Part shown: one piece after another, positions 19,201-26,417 of the stretch
Position numbering within the stretch: position 1 is the stretch's first letter
Layout of the letters: each line of letters begins with the position of its first letter
Origin: Lentzea fradiae
GTDB lineage: Bacteria; Actinomycetota; Actinomycetes; Mycobacteriales; Pseudonocardiaceae
Assembly (NCBI RefSeq): GCF_900100955.1
Contig: NZ_FNCC01000009.1
Coordinates: 124,001 to 188,000 of the forward strand
Direction of reading: 5' to 3'
Length of the DNA: 64,000 nucleotides
Translations under genes and position numbers: made by a program
The notes under the pieces: model-generated
Database searches by the model: none
Told to the model about the DNA's origin: nothing
What the model saw: the letters and a program-made list of their open reading frames with translations, nothing else

Positions 19201-19481
19201 CCGTCGACCTCGCGCGGTACGCGGGCCGGTACGAGAGGGAGTCCACCCGGATGGACATCACCTTGGGCGAGAACGGGTTGCGGCTCAAGACGACGGTCAC
19301 CGGGCCGCTCGCGGGCCTCGTCCCCGACCCGCCGGAGATCGGCCTCGTGCCGGTCGACGACTCCACGTTCGTGTGCCGGGAGTCGGAGAGCGACAGCTGG
19401 ACGTCCGTGGTGTTCTACTCGTTGCCCACGGGCGAGGAGTACGTCCACCTGGGTGTCCGCGCCACGCCGAAGGTGTCCTGA
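16251..19481 (+). CDS. Fusion of S9 prolyl-oligopeptidase-type peptidase with an S12 beta-lactamase-like domain
   Basis: This 1076-residue protein is a domain fusion. Residues ~1-370 form a WD40/TolB-like propeller. Residues ~375-620 are an S9 acylaminoacyl-peptidase-like hydrolase with GYSYGG (Ser485), a DDR acid loop (Asp562) and EASHLF (His594). Residues ~625-1076 are an S12 domain with SIGK (Ser683, Lys686), YCN replacing YxN, a GHDG box and a C-terminal beta domain. The S12 half is strikingly similar to the protein at 7853-9229, including the shared segments DSVFQIGSI and LFTDTGRGDDC. Length is well beyond normal S9 proteins. ATG 16251 follows GAGGGGG. It likely cleaves oligopeptides at two stereochemically different positions. 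Confidence 0.88.
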   Translation: MTTIEDLYGFALPEQPALAPDGTDVVYVLRTTDREADQDERSLWRLSGGTAKRLTRGKADVAPAWSPQGGVIAFLRAQDGPAQLWLLPADGGEPEQLTTLPLGAGAPVWNADGTKLAFAAPVDIADAQAPIVTERLDHKADGSGYLRSLRSHLHVLDLASREVRQLTSGDYHAASPAWSPDGTRLAFTAGRDADADLTFRTAVHVVPVEGRAEPRLVGLAEGQAATVTWTASGLVVTGRTTSDTGHLDLLHLSLDGKARSLTGALDRNVMPGMAGYPGGLPAVDGNTVLFCARDRGCTQLYVVDLDGGEPRLVLGGDSRAVSGLSVSGGTAAVVLGTATSYGEIATVDLATGAVTVHTGHNSDDVPVREEREFTISDGTVVHGWLLRDPERTGPAPLLLDVHGGPHNAWNGTADPVHLYHQVLAEQGWAVLTLNPRGSDGYGEDFFRAALGAWGKADAKDLLEPLDQLVAEGVADPARLAVTGYSYGGYMTCYLTSRDSRFAAAVAGGVVADLRSMAGTSDAGHYLTEIELGGQGEHLAELSPLTRVADVRTPTLVYQGAADDRCPAGQAEQWFTALRENSVPARLVLYPEASHLFILNGKPSHRADFNRRVVDWVREHAENHKPLDAEHWQRRLSAIAAKHGLPGAVLGILYKGEVAQAHHGVLNTRTGVEATDDSVFQIGSIGKVWTATVVLRLVDEGLLDLDAPIADVLPELKLKDPVVTQKVTMRHLLTHTSGIDGDLFTDTGRGDDCLERYTGLLADSPQNHPLGATFSYCNAGFVLAGRVIEKLTGTTWDAAMREKLFEPLGLTRTGTLPEEALMHRAAVGHVDQDGEQVPAPVWQLPRSLGPAGTIFSTTEDVLKFARLHLDGGLAQDGTRVLSEESAAAMTEKQADVPDPNALGDSWGLGWIRFDWDGHRLIGHDGNTIGQSAFLRLLPEQDLAVTLLTNGDHAREVYLELYREIFAELAGVAVPHPMEPPAEPPAVDLARYAGRYERESTRMDITLGENGLRLKTTVTGPLAGLVPDPPEIGLVPVDDSTFVCRESESDSWTSVVFYSLPTGEEYVHLGVRATPKVS

Positions 19482-19482
19482 C

Positions 19483-20550
19483 ATGACTTTGCTCGACGAC
19501 ATCGAGCGGCTCGTGACCTGCGAGTCGCCGTCCACCGACCTGGCGGCGGTCGCCCGCAGCGCGGACGTCACCGCCGAGGTGGGCACGGCGCTGCTGGGCG
19601 TGGAGCCGGAGCGGATCGTGGTCGACGGCCGCACGCACCTGCGGTGGCGGCTGGGGTCCGGGCGGCGCAAGGTGCTGCTGCTCGGCCACCACGACACGGT
19701 GTGGCCCATCGGCACGCTCGCGCGCATCCCGTTCGAGGTGCGCGACGGCGTGCTGCGCGGCCCCGGCTGCTTCGACATGAAGACCGGCGTGGCGATGATG
19801 TTCCACGCCGTCGCGTCGCTCGGTTCCGCCGACGGCGTCACGATCCTGGTCACCGGCGACGAGGAGATCGGCTCGCCGTCGTCGCGTGAGCTGATCGAGA
19901 CGGAGGCCGTGCAGCACGAAGCCGTCTTCGTCACCGAGGGGTCGGCGGACGGTGGCGCGCTCAAGACCGAGCGCAAGGGCACGTCCATGTACGAGGTGAC
20001 GTTGCACGGCCGGGCGTCCCACGCCGGTCTCGAACCCGAACGCGGCGTCAACGCCACGGTCGAGGCCGCGCACCAGATCCTCGCCGTGGCACGGCTCGCG
20101 GACCCCGCCGCCGGCACGACCGTCGTGCCGACCGTGCTCTCCGCGGGCACGACCACGAACACCGTTCCCGCGCTGGGCAGGTTCACGGTCGACGTCCGCG
20201 TGCGCGACCTCGACGAGCAGCTGCGCGTGGACGAGGCGATGCGGCGGCTCGAACCGGTGCTCGACGGGTCGAGGATCGAGGTGACGGGCGGCCCGAACCG
20301 GCCGCCGCTGGAGCTGTCGTCGTCCGCGCGGCTGTTCGGGCTCGCGTCCGGGCTGGCCGGGTTCGAGCTGACGCAGGCGGCGGTGGGCGGGGCGTCCGAC
20401 GGCAACTTCACCGCGGGTCTTGGTGTTCCGACGCTCGACGGCCTCGGCGCGGTCGGCGGTGGCGCGCACGCCGAGAACGAGCACGTCCTGGTGTCGGAGC
20501 TGGCTCCGCGCACCGCCCTCCTCGCGGCTCTCGTGAAGGAGCTGTCATGA
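19483..20550 (+). CDS. M20 family metallohydrolase (candidate N-acyl-L-amino acid deacylase)
   Basis: The 355-residue enzyme has M20 di-zinc motifs: GHHDTV (His69, Asp71), a bridging aspartate in DMKTG, the catalytic glutamate pair in GDEEIGS and a C-terminal histidine in GAHAENEHV, with a central dimerisation domain. M20 members include carboxypeptidases and deacylases. Its stop overlaps the start of a GNAT acyltransferase followed by an N-succinylamino-acid racemase-type enolase, the same trio known from the D-to-L amino acid pathway of Geobacillus kaustophilus. I therefore favour N-succinyl-L-amino acid hydrolase over carboxypeptidase. ATG 19483 starts two bases after the previous stop. 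Confidence 0.85.
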   Translation: MTLLDDIERLVTCESPSTDLAAVARSADVTAEVGTALLGVEPERIVVDGRTHLRWRLGSGRRKVLLLGHHDTVWPIGTLARIPFEVRDGVLRGPGCFDMKTGVAMMFHAVASLGSADGVTILVTGDEEIGSPSSRELIETEAVQHEAVFVTEGSADGGALKTERKGTSMYEVTLHGRASHAGLEPERGVNATVEAAHQILAVARLADPAAGTTVVPTVLSAGTTTNTVPALGRFTVDVRVRDLDEQLRVDEAMRRLEPVLDGSRIEVTGGPNRPPLELSSSARLFGLASGLAGFELTQAAVGGASDGNFTAGLGVPTLDGLGAVGGGAHAENEHVLVSELAPRTALLAALVKELS

Positions 20551-21356
20551 CGCTGGTCGTGCGGAACGTGGTGGTGCGTCAGCTCACCGAGCACTCGGAG
20601 CTGCTTGCCACGCAACGGTTGTACGAGTCGATCTGGCGTCCGTCCGCGGACGGCGGCGCTCCCCCGGTCACGGCGGAGCTGTTGCGGGCGCTGAGCAAGG
20701 CGGGCAGCTACGTCGCGGGCGCGTTCGACGGCGACGAGCTGGTCGGCGCGTGCGTCGGCTTCTGCTCGCCTCCCGCCGCCGGTGCGCTGCACAGCCACAT
20801 CGCCGGGGTCGCGGCGGGCGTGAGGGGCCGCAACGTCGGCTACGCGATGAAGCTCGACCAGCGGACGTGGGCGCTCGAACGCGGGCTCACCGAGGTCAGC
20901 TGGACGTTCGACCCGCTGGTGCGCCGCAACGCCCACTTCAACCTGGCCAAGCTCGCCGCGGACGCCACCGAGTACCTGCCGGACTTCTACGGCCACATGG
21001 ACGACCTCATCAACGGCGGCGGTGAGACGGACCGGCTGCTGGTCCGGTGGCGCATCGCCGACCCCGCGGTGGCCGCCGCCTGCGAGGGCCGTCCGCGGAT
21101 CGTGCGCGCCACGGGCGTGATCGGTCTCGGCATCTCCGACGACGGGCTTCCGATGCGCGGAACCGCGTCGGCGAGCACCGTGCTCGTCGCCGTGCCACCG
21201 GACATCGAGGCGCTGCGGGTCACGGACCCGGCCGCGGCGCGGGAGTGGCGGCACGCCGTGCGGGACGTCCTGGGCGGGCTGCTCGCCGAAGGTGCCCGCA
21301 TCACCGGGTTCGACAAGGCCGGTTGGTACGTCGTCGAGAGGAGTGACGCGTCGTGA
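20547..21356 (+). CDS. GNAT-superfamily acyltransferase (candidate D-amino acid N-succinyltransferase)
   Basis: The 269-residue protein matches the COG3375-type GNAT family, recognised by WTFDPL (119-124) followed by VRRNAHFNLAKLAA. Related proteins encoded beside N-succinylamino-acid racemases transfer succinyl from succinyl-CoA to D-amino acids. In this operon it would trap D-residues released by the peptidases as N-acyl derivatives before racemisation. ATG 20547 overlaps the M20 stop and its own stop overlaps the racemase start. The acyl donor and stereopreference are inferred from context, not visible in sequence. Confidence 0.82.
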   Translation: MTLVVRNVVVRQLTEHSELLATQRLYESIWRPSADGGAPPVTAELLRALSKAGSYVAGAFDGDELVGACVGFCSPPAAGALHSHIAGVAAGVRGRNVGYAMKLDQRTWALERGLTEVSWTFDPLVRRNAHFNLAKLAADATEYLPDFYGHMDDLINGGGETDRLLVRWRIADPAVAAACEGRPRIVRATGVIGLGISDDGLPMRGTASASTVLVAVPPDIEALRVTDPAAAREWRHAVRDVLGGLLAEGARITGFDKAGWYVVERSDAS

Positions 21357-22453
21357 GGTTGTCCGGGGTGGAGATCCGCTGGGTCGAGATGCCGTTGAAG
21401 TCCCCGTTCCGCACGTCGTTCGGCACGCAGACCACGCGCCAGCTGCTGCTGCTCCGCGCCGTGTCCGACGAGGCCGAGGGCTGGGGCGAGTGCGTCGCGA
21501 TGGCCGACCCGGTGTACTCGTCGGAGTACCTGGAGGGCTGCGCGGACGTGCTGCGGCGGTTCCTCGTGCCGTCGCTGGGCGGCGAGGTCGACGGCGTCGC
21601 GGTCGCCGGGCGGCTCGCGAAGTGGCGCGGGCACCGCATGGCCAAGGGCGCGCTGGAGATGGCAGTGCTCGACGCCGAGCTGCGGGCGCGGGGCGTGTCG
21701 TTCGGCCGGGAGCTGGGCGCGACGCGTGACCGCGTGCCGTGCGGGGTGTCGGTCGGGATCATGGACTCGGTGCCGGAGCTGCTCGACGCCGTCGGCGGGT
21801 ACCTCGACGAGGGCTACGTGCGGATCAAGCTCAAGATCGAGCCCGGCTGGGACGTGGAACCCGTGCGGGCCGTGCGCGAGCGGTTCGGCGACGACGTGCT
21901 GTTGCAGGTCGACGCGAACACCGCCTACACCCTCGGCGACGCCCGGCACCTCGCCCGGCTCGACCCGTTCGACCTGCTGCTGATCGAGCAGCCGCTGGAC
22001 GAGGAGGAGGTACTCGCCCACGCCGAGCTGGCCAAGGTGGTGCGCACCCCGATCTGCCTGGACGAGTCGATCACCTCGGCCAAGTCCGCGGCGGACGCGA
22101 TCCGGCTCGGCGCCTGCCAGATCGTGAACATCAAGCCCGGACGGGTCGGCGGGTACCTGGAGGCGCGGCGCATCCACGACGTGTGCGCGGCCGGCGGGAT
22201 CGCGGTGTGGTGCGGCGGGATGCTGGAGACCGGCATCGGGCGGGCGGCGAACGTGGCGCTGGCGGCATTGCCCGGCTGCACGCTGCCCGGCGACACCTCC
22301 GCGTCCGACCGCTACTACGCGATGGACGTGACCGAGCCGTTCGTGCTGGACGACGGCCACCTGCCCGTGCCGGCGGGTCCGGGCCTGGGCGTGACGCCGC
22401 TGCCCGACGCGCTCGACGCGGTGACGGTGAAGACGGAGTGGATCGCGCTCTGA
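21353..22453 (+). CDS. Enolase-superfamily racemase, N-succinylamino-acid racemase/OSBS type
   Basis: The 366-residue protein is a muconate-lactonizing-subgroup enolase enzyme. The general bases are KLK (159-161, catalytic Lys161) and Lys261 in NIKPG. The metal ligands are Asp187 (VDANT), Glu212 (IEQPL) and Asp237 (LDESI). The C-terminal GDTSASDRYY and EPFVLDDGHLPVP segments fit the NSAR/OSBS family rather than Ala-Glu dipeptide epimerases. No menaquinone genes are nearby, so racemisation of N-succinyl amino acids is more likely than o-succinylbenzoate synthesis. GTG 21353 overlaps the GNAT stop. It is the last gene before a strong terminator. Confidence 0.9.
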   Translation: MRLSGVEIRWVEMPLKSPFRTSFGTQTTRQLLLLRAVSDEAEGWGECVAMADPVYSSEYLEGCADVLRRFLVPSLGGEVDGVAVAGRLAKWRGHRMAKGALEMAVLDAELRARGVSFGRELGATRDRVPCGVSVGIMDSVPELLDAVGGYLDEGYVRIKLKIEPGWDVEPVRAVRERFGDDVLLQVDANTAYTLGDARHLARLDPFDLLLIEQPLDEEEVLAHAELAKVVRTPICLDESITSAKSAADAIRLGACQIVNIKPGRVGGYLEARRIHDVCAAGGIAVWCGGMLETGIGRAANVALAALPGCTLPGDTSASDRYYAMDVTEPFVLDDGHLPVPAGPGLGVTPLPDALDAVTVKTEWIAL

Positions 22454-22463
22454 CCGCCCCGGC

Positions 22464-22524
22464 GTGCCGCACGCGGGGCCCTTTCGTACCACGTGACAGT
22501 ACGAAAGGGCCCCGCGTGCGGCAC
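22464..22524. terminator. Perfect 26-bp hairpin ending the peptide/D-amino acid operon
   Basis: Arms 22464-22489 and 22499-22524 are perfectly complementary with a 9-nt loop. The stem contains CGCGGGGCCCTTTCGTAC, a core resembling hairpins at 34374-34420 and 48844-48890. It starts 10 bases after the racemase stop. Confidence 0.85.
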
Positions 22525-22611
22525 GGGAGGGGCGGGCGGGGCGGGCGGGAGGGGCGGAGGGGCGGGAGGGGCGGGTCGGGCCGGTGGGGAGACTGGGGGG
22601 ACTGGGCGGGG
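22525..22611 (+). other. G-run tract upstream of pucR (potential G-quadruplex)
   Basis: Directly after the hairpin, about 87 bases carry roughly fifteen runs of three or more G separated by one or a few bases on the plus strand. This exceeds the requirement for intramolecular quadruplexes several times over. It sits 50 bases upstream of the PucR start and would be in its 5' untranslated region if transcription begins upstream. Confidence 0.55.
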
Positions 22612-22661
22612 AACTCGCCCGGCCGGTGGATTCCACTTCAGACGGTTGGCAGGGTGGTGTC

Positions 22662-24320
22662 ATGAGTCCGCGAACAGGTCTCGCCCGTGTCCTGGAGGAC
22701 CTCGGCACCACCCTGATCGACCTCGTGCGGGGCGATCCGGGCCGGGCCGCCGACATCGGCGGCGTGGTGATCCACGACCCGGACGACGACCAGCCGCTGC
22801 CGCCGTCGGCGCTGGTGCTGGGCGTCGGCGTGCGGGAACCGGCGAAGCTGCTGGAACGGCTGGGTGAGCAGGGGGCCGCCGCGCTCGTCCTGCGGGGGCC
22901 GGTCACCGTGTCGCGCGGTGTCGCGGCGGCCGTCGACAGGTCCGGTGTGGCGCTGCTCGGCCTCGCGCCGGGCGCGTCCTGGACGCAGCTCGCCGCGATG
23001 CTGCGGTCGCTGCTCGCCGAGGGCGAGGTCGACCCGTCCGAGACGCTCGGCGGGGTGCCGGCCGGTGACCTGTTCGCGCTGGCCAACGCCGTCGCGTCGC
23101 TGATCGACGCCCCGGTGACGATCGAGGACCGCAGCTCGCGGGTGCTCGCGTTCTCCGGGCGGCAGGACGAGGCCGACCCGTCGCGGGTCGAGACGATCCT
23201 CGGCAGGCAGGTGCCCGCGCGGTACTCGCAGATGCTGGAGGAGCGCGGGGTGTTCCAGCACCTCTACCGCAGCGACCAACCGGTCATGATCGAGCGCACG
23301 CTCCCCTACGACGGGTTCGTGCTGCCCAGGGTCGCGGTGGCGGTCAAGGCCGGTGACGAGTTCCTCGGCTCGATCTGGGCGGCGGTGCGCGAGCCGCTGT
23401 CCCCGGACGCCTCCCGCGCGTTCAGCGACGCGGCGAAGCTGGTGGCGTTGCACCTGATGCGCCAGCGGGCGGGTGCCGACGTCGAACGCAGGCTGCGCGC
23501 CGACCTGGTGTCCACGGCCGTCGAGGGCGGTGCGGGGGCGGCCGAGGCGGTGCGCAGGCTCGGGCTGGTGGGCCAGTCGTGCGTCGTGCTGGCACTCGCG
23601 CTCGCCCACTCCCACGGCGGCGACCCGGCCACGCACGCACGTCTGCTCGCCGAACGGCAGCAGGTCGCCGACGCGTTCGCCATGCACCTGACGGCCGTGC
23701 ACCCGCGCGCCGCGGCGGCGTTGATCAGCGATGTCGCCTACGCGATCCTCCCGGCCGAGTCGGAGGACAGGGCGATGCGGATCGCCGAGGACTTCCGCAA
23801 CCGCATCGGCGACCCCGTGGTGGTGGGCGTCGGCCAGGTCGCGGACGGGCTCTCGCTGTCCCGCTCCAGGGCCGGGGCGGACCTGGTGCTGCGGGTGCTG
23901 CGCGCCGGGCACTCGCCGCGGCCGGTGGCGCGGGTGGCCGACGTGCACAGCGAGGGCCTGCTGCTGGAGCTGTCCGACCTGATCGCCGAACGCGGCGACA
24001 CGCTGACCGGCCCCGTCGCGCGGCTGATCGACTACGACCGCAAGCACAACGCCTGCCTGGTCGAGACGCTGAGCGCGTGGCTCGACGCGTTCGGGGACGT
24101 GGCGGCCGCGGCGTCCGCCGTCTACGTGCACCCCAACACGTTCCGGTACCGGCTGCGCAGGCTGTCCGAGGTCGGGCAGGTCGACCTCACGGACCCGAAC
24201 GCGCGGTTCTCGGCGATGTTGCAGCTGCGGCTGTGGCGGCCAGGTGCCGCCGAGCCAGCGCGACGAAGGCCGCCGTCGACGGATGCGGCGCCGGTGACGG
24301 CCAGGCCAGGTGCACGGTGA
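22662..24320 (+). CDS. PucR-family transcriptional regulator
   Basis: The 552-residue protein has PucR architecture: an N-terminal purine-catabolism-regulator-like domain (~1-130), a central GGDEF-related region, and the C-terminal HTH_30 helix-turn-helix (FGDVAAAASAVYVHPNTFRY, ending RLSEVGQVDL). PucR proteins usually activate nitrogen or amino-acid catabolic operons, so the preceding peptide operon is the natural target. The conserved domain ends at LRLWRP near 24242. The last ~26 residues are arginine-, alanine- and proline-rich and overlap the convergent LysR gene by 134 bp. ATG 22662 is the first start compatible with the domain. Confidence 0.88.
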   Translation: MSPRTGLARVLEDLGTTLIDLVRGDPGRAADIGGVVIHDPDDDQPLPPSALVLGVGVREPAKLLERLGEQGAAALVLRGPVTVSRGVAAAVDRSGVALLGLAPGASWTQLAAMLRSLLAEGEVDPSETLGGVPAGDLFALANAVASLIDAPVTIEDRSSRVLAFSGRQDEADPSRVETILGRQVPARYSQMLEERGVFQHLYRSDQPVMIERTLPYDGFVLPRVAVAVKAGDEFLGSIWAAVREPLSPDASRAFSDAAKLVALHLMRQRAGADVERRLRADLVSTAVEGGAGAAEAVRRLGLVGQSCVVLALALAHSHGGDPATHARLLAERQQVADAFAMHLTAVHPRAAAALISDVAYAILPAESEDRAMRIAEDFRNRIGDPVVVGVGQVADGLSLSRSRAGADLVLRVLRAGHSPRPVARVADVHSEGLLLELSDLIAERGDTLTGPVARLIDYDRKHNACLVETLSAWLDAFGDVAAAASAVYVHPNTFRYRLRRLSEVGQVDLTDPNARFSAMLQLRLWRPGAAEPARRRPPSTDAAPVTARPGAR

Positions 24321-25080
24321 TCGGCTCGGCGTCGGTCAGCGGCAGGTAGGTCACGCCGGGGTGCGGGTGGTGGTGGCTCGTCCCGGCGGCCGTGACGCCG
24401 ACGGCGGTCCCGGTGGCGATGGCGGTCAGCCACTCGACGACGCCGGGCACGTCGACCGTGCGCGGCCGGGCGCCCGTCGGCCACAGGTCGGCCGAGGTCG
24501 TCGCCGCCGTCTCGCACACGGCGACGGTCTCGCCCACCAGGTCGTCGAGCACCAGGGCGGCGCGGGACGCCAGCGGGTGGTCGTCGGCGAGGGCGGCGAT
24601 GCGGGGTTCGTCGATCAACGCGACGTGCTCCAGCCCCGCACCGGTCGCCCCGGTCCGCAGCACCGCGACGTCCGCCTCGCCGCGCCGCAGCGCCGCCTCC
24701 GGGTCGTCGGAGCGGCGGATGCGGACCAGCACGTCCGGGTGCTCGGCCCGCCACTCCCGCAGGAACGGGATGGTGACCCTGCCGAGCGCCGCCCAGGCGA
24801 AGGTGAGCCGCAGCGGCTGCGGCCGGACGACCTCGGCGAGCGCGGAGTCGAGCGAGGTGAGGATGCGGTGGCTGTGCTCCCAGAGCCGCCTGCCCTGCTC
24901 GGTCAGCGCCACGTGCCGGGTCGTGCGGTCGGCCAGCCGGACGCCGAGACGTCGTTCGAGCTGGTCGAGGGTGCGGGAGAGCGCGGGTTGCGTGAGGTGC
25001 AGCGCCTGCGCGGCGGCCGTGATCGAGCCGTGGTCACCGATCGCGGCGAGCGCTCGCAGGTGACGCAGCTCGACATTCAT
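24187..25080 (-). CDS. LysR-family transcriptional regulator
   Basis: The 297-residue protein has an N-terminal winged helix-turn-helix (ITAAAQALHLTQPALSRTLD, residues ~20-40) and a LysR substrate-binding domain beginning near residue 90. It is divergent from the SDR gene at 25150 with 69 bp between them, the classical LysR target arrangement. Starts at GTG 25086 and ATG 25080 are both possible; the ATG begins MNVELRHLRAL, the usual family opening. The 3' end overlaps the convergent pucR. Confidence 0.9.
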   Translation of the reverse strand: MNVELRHLRALAAIGDHGSITAAAQALHLTQPALSRTLDQLERRLGVRLADRTTRHVALTEQGRRLWEHSHRILTSLDSALAEVVRPQPLRLTFAWAALGRVTIPFLREWRAEHPDVLVRIRRSDDPEAALRRGEADVAVLRTGATGAGLEHVALIDEPRIAALADDHPLASRAALVLDDLVGETVAVCETAATTSADLWPTGARPRTVDVPGVVEWLTAIATGTAVGVTAAGTSHHHPHPGVTYLPLTDAEPITVHLAWPSPAPHPSTAAFVALARRHLAATAAAATSPRTARSGP

Positions 25081-25149
25081 GACCACGGATCATAAGTGCT
25101 GCGTGAACGGCATTTCTCAGGCCGCGGAACCGCGCCTAGCGTCGAGTGC

Positions 25150-25740
25150 ATGAGGATTTTGCTCGTAGGAGCCACCGGCACGCTGGGCACCGCCGTCCAC
25201 CAGGAGCTCGTCGCACGCAAGCACGACGTCGTCACCGTCGCCCGCACCGGGGGCGACCTGCAGTGCGACGTGACCGACCCGGAGCAGGTGGCCGGCCTGT
25301 ACCGGACGGTCGGCCAGGTCGACGCGGTCGCGTCCGCCGCGGGCAGCGCGCCGTACCGGCCGATCAGCGAACTGACCGTCGCCGACTACCAGGCCGCCGT
25401 GACCGGCAAGGTGCTGTCGCAGGTCGCGCTCGTCAAGGAAGGACTGACGCACGTCACGGAGTCGTTCACGCTGATCACGGGCGTGCTGGCGCGCGAACCG
25501 ATCGTCACCGGTGCCGCCGCGTCACTGGCCAACGGCGCCGTGGAGGCGTTCGTGCGCGCGGCGGCCATCGAGATCGCACCGCAGCGCATCAACGCCGTCA
25601 GCCCGACGGTGTTCACCGAGTCGCTGGACGTCTACGGCGACTTCTTCCCCGGCATGAAGCCCGTGCCGGTGGCCGAGGTCGTGCGCGCGTACGTCCGGTC
25701 GATCGAGGGCCGCCAGACCGGCCAGGTCTACGTGCCCTGA
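25150..25740 (+). CDS. Short-chain dehydrogenase/reductase
   Basis: The 196-residue protein begins with a Rossmann nucleotide-binding motif, VGATGTLG (residues ~6-13), typical of short atypical SDRs. A VASAAGSAP segment corresponds to the NNAG region. The catalytic Tyr-x-x-x-Lys is not evident: the expected position reads ASLANGAVEAF, so activity may be altered, as in the small reductases often linked to LysR regulators. It is likely controlled by the divergent LysR. The 3' end overlaps the convergent TetR gene by 13 bp. Confidence 0.82.
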   Translation: MRILLVGATGTLGTAVHQELVARKHDVVTVARTGGDLQCDVTDPEQVAGLYRTVGQVDAVASAAGSAPYRPISELTVADYQAAVTGKVLSQVALVKEGLTHVTESFTLITGVLAREPIVTGAAASLANGAVEAFVRAAAIEIAPQRINAVSPTVFTESLDVYGDFFPGMKPVPVAEVVRAYVRSIEGRQTGQVYVP

Positions 25741-26333
25741 CCACTTTCCGCTGTCCCGACGGTCACGCGGCTGAGCAGCCCGTCCACCAGGGCGGGCAAC
25801 GGCCGCGTGCCCGCGCTCTCCAGCCACAGCGCGATGCCGGTGCGCACGCAGGCGAGGAAGGTCGACGCCATCAGCCGCGCCGCGTCCGCCCCCAGCTCCG
25901 GGTTCCGCGCCGCCAGTACCGCGGTCAGCTCGCGTTCGAGCGAGAACTGGTCCCCTGCCTGACGTGCGAGAAGTGACGGGTGCCTGCGCAGCAGCCGCAG
26001 CTGGGCCATCCACTCGACGTCCGGGACCGGCCACTCGCGGTAGAGCTGCGCGATGGCCGCGCGCAGGGCCTCCCACGGCTCCTCCTGCGCCGGCCGCGCC
26101 TCGACCAGGGCGACCAGCACACCGGTCCGATCGCGTTCGGCGGCGAGGACGGCGTCCTCCTTGCAGGTGAAGTAGTTGGAGAACGTGCGGCGCGACACAC
26201 CGGCCTCGTCCGCGATGTCCTCGACCGTCACGCCGTCGAGGCCCCGTTCCATCGCGAGCCGCAAAGCGGCGCCTGCCAGCGACTTCCTGGTCACCGCCTT
26301 CTTCTGCGCACGCCCGGTGGTGAGGGTCTCCAT
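25728..26333 (-). CDS. TetR-family transcriptional regulator
   Basis: The 201-residue protein has the TetR_N helix-turn-helix at residues ~34-55 (GVTVEDIADEAGVSRRTFSN, then YF) and a less conserved all-helical ligand-binding domain. It is divergent from the MFS exporter gene at 26418, and the 84-bp spacer contains a palindromic operator candidate. By analogy with TetR/QacA pairs it should repress the exporter and be relieved by the transported drug or metabolite. Confidence 0.92.
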   Translation of the reverse strand: METLTTGRAQKKAVTRKSLAGAALRLAMERGLDGVTVEDIADEAGVSRRTFSNYFTCKEDAVLAAERDRTGVLVALVEARPAQEEPWEALRAAIAQLYREWPVPDVEWMAQLRLLRRHPSLLARQAGDQFSLERELTAVLAARNPELGADAARLMASTFLACVRTGIALWLESAGTRPLPALVDGLLSRVTVGTAESGQGT

Positions 26334-26366
26334 GCGGACAGCCTAACCGGGGAGTATCGTTTCTCA

Positions 26367-26391
26367 TTGCGCAAATTTGCATGACGCGCAA
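26367..26391. promoter_or_regulatory. Candidate TetR operator
   Basis: TTGCGC (26367-26372) and GCGCAA (26386-26391) form an inverted repeat spaced by 13 bases; a perfect 10-bp palindrome GCAAATTTGC occupies 26371-26380. The site is the only AT-rich dyad in the tetR-MFS spacer and is placed to overlap both promoters. Confidence 0.55.
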
Positions 26392-26417
26392 GAATTTAGG
26401 GGACGAAGGGGCTGGAC

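Noticed and set aside
17214-21254. Very long open frame (over 1300 codons) on the minus strand
   Set aside because: It is antisense to the S9-S12 fusion, M20 and GNAT genes, has Arg/Val/His-rich composition typical of the GC-biased complementary frame, and shows no domain.
21353-22453. L-Ala-D/L-Glu dipeptide epimerase or menaquinone OSBS
   Set aside because: The C-terminal motifs fit NSAR/OSBS rather than dipeptide epimerases, no men genes are present, and GNAT plus M20 partners match the N-succinyl pathway. Promiscuity remains possible.
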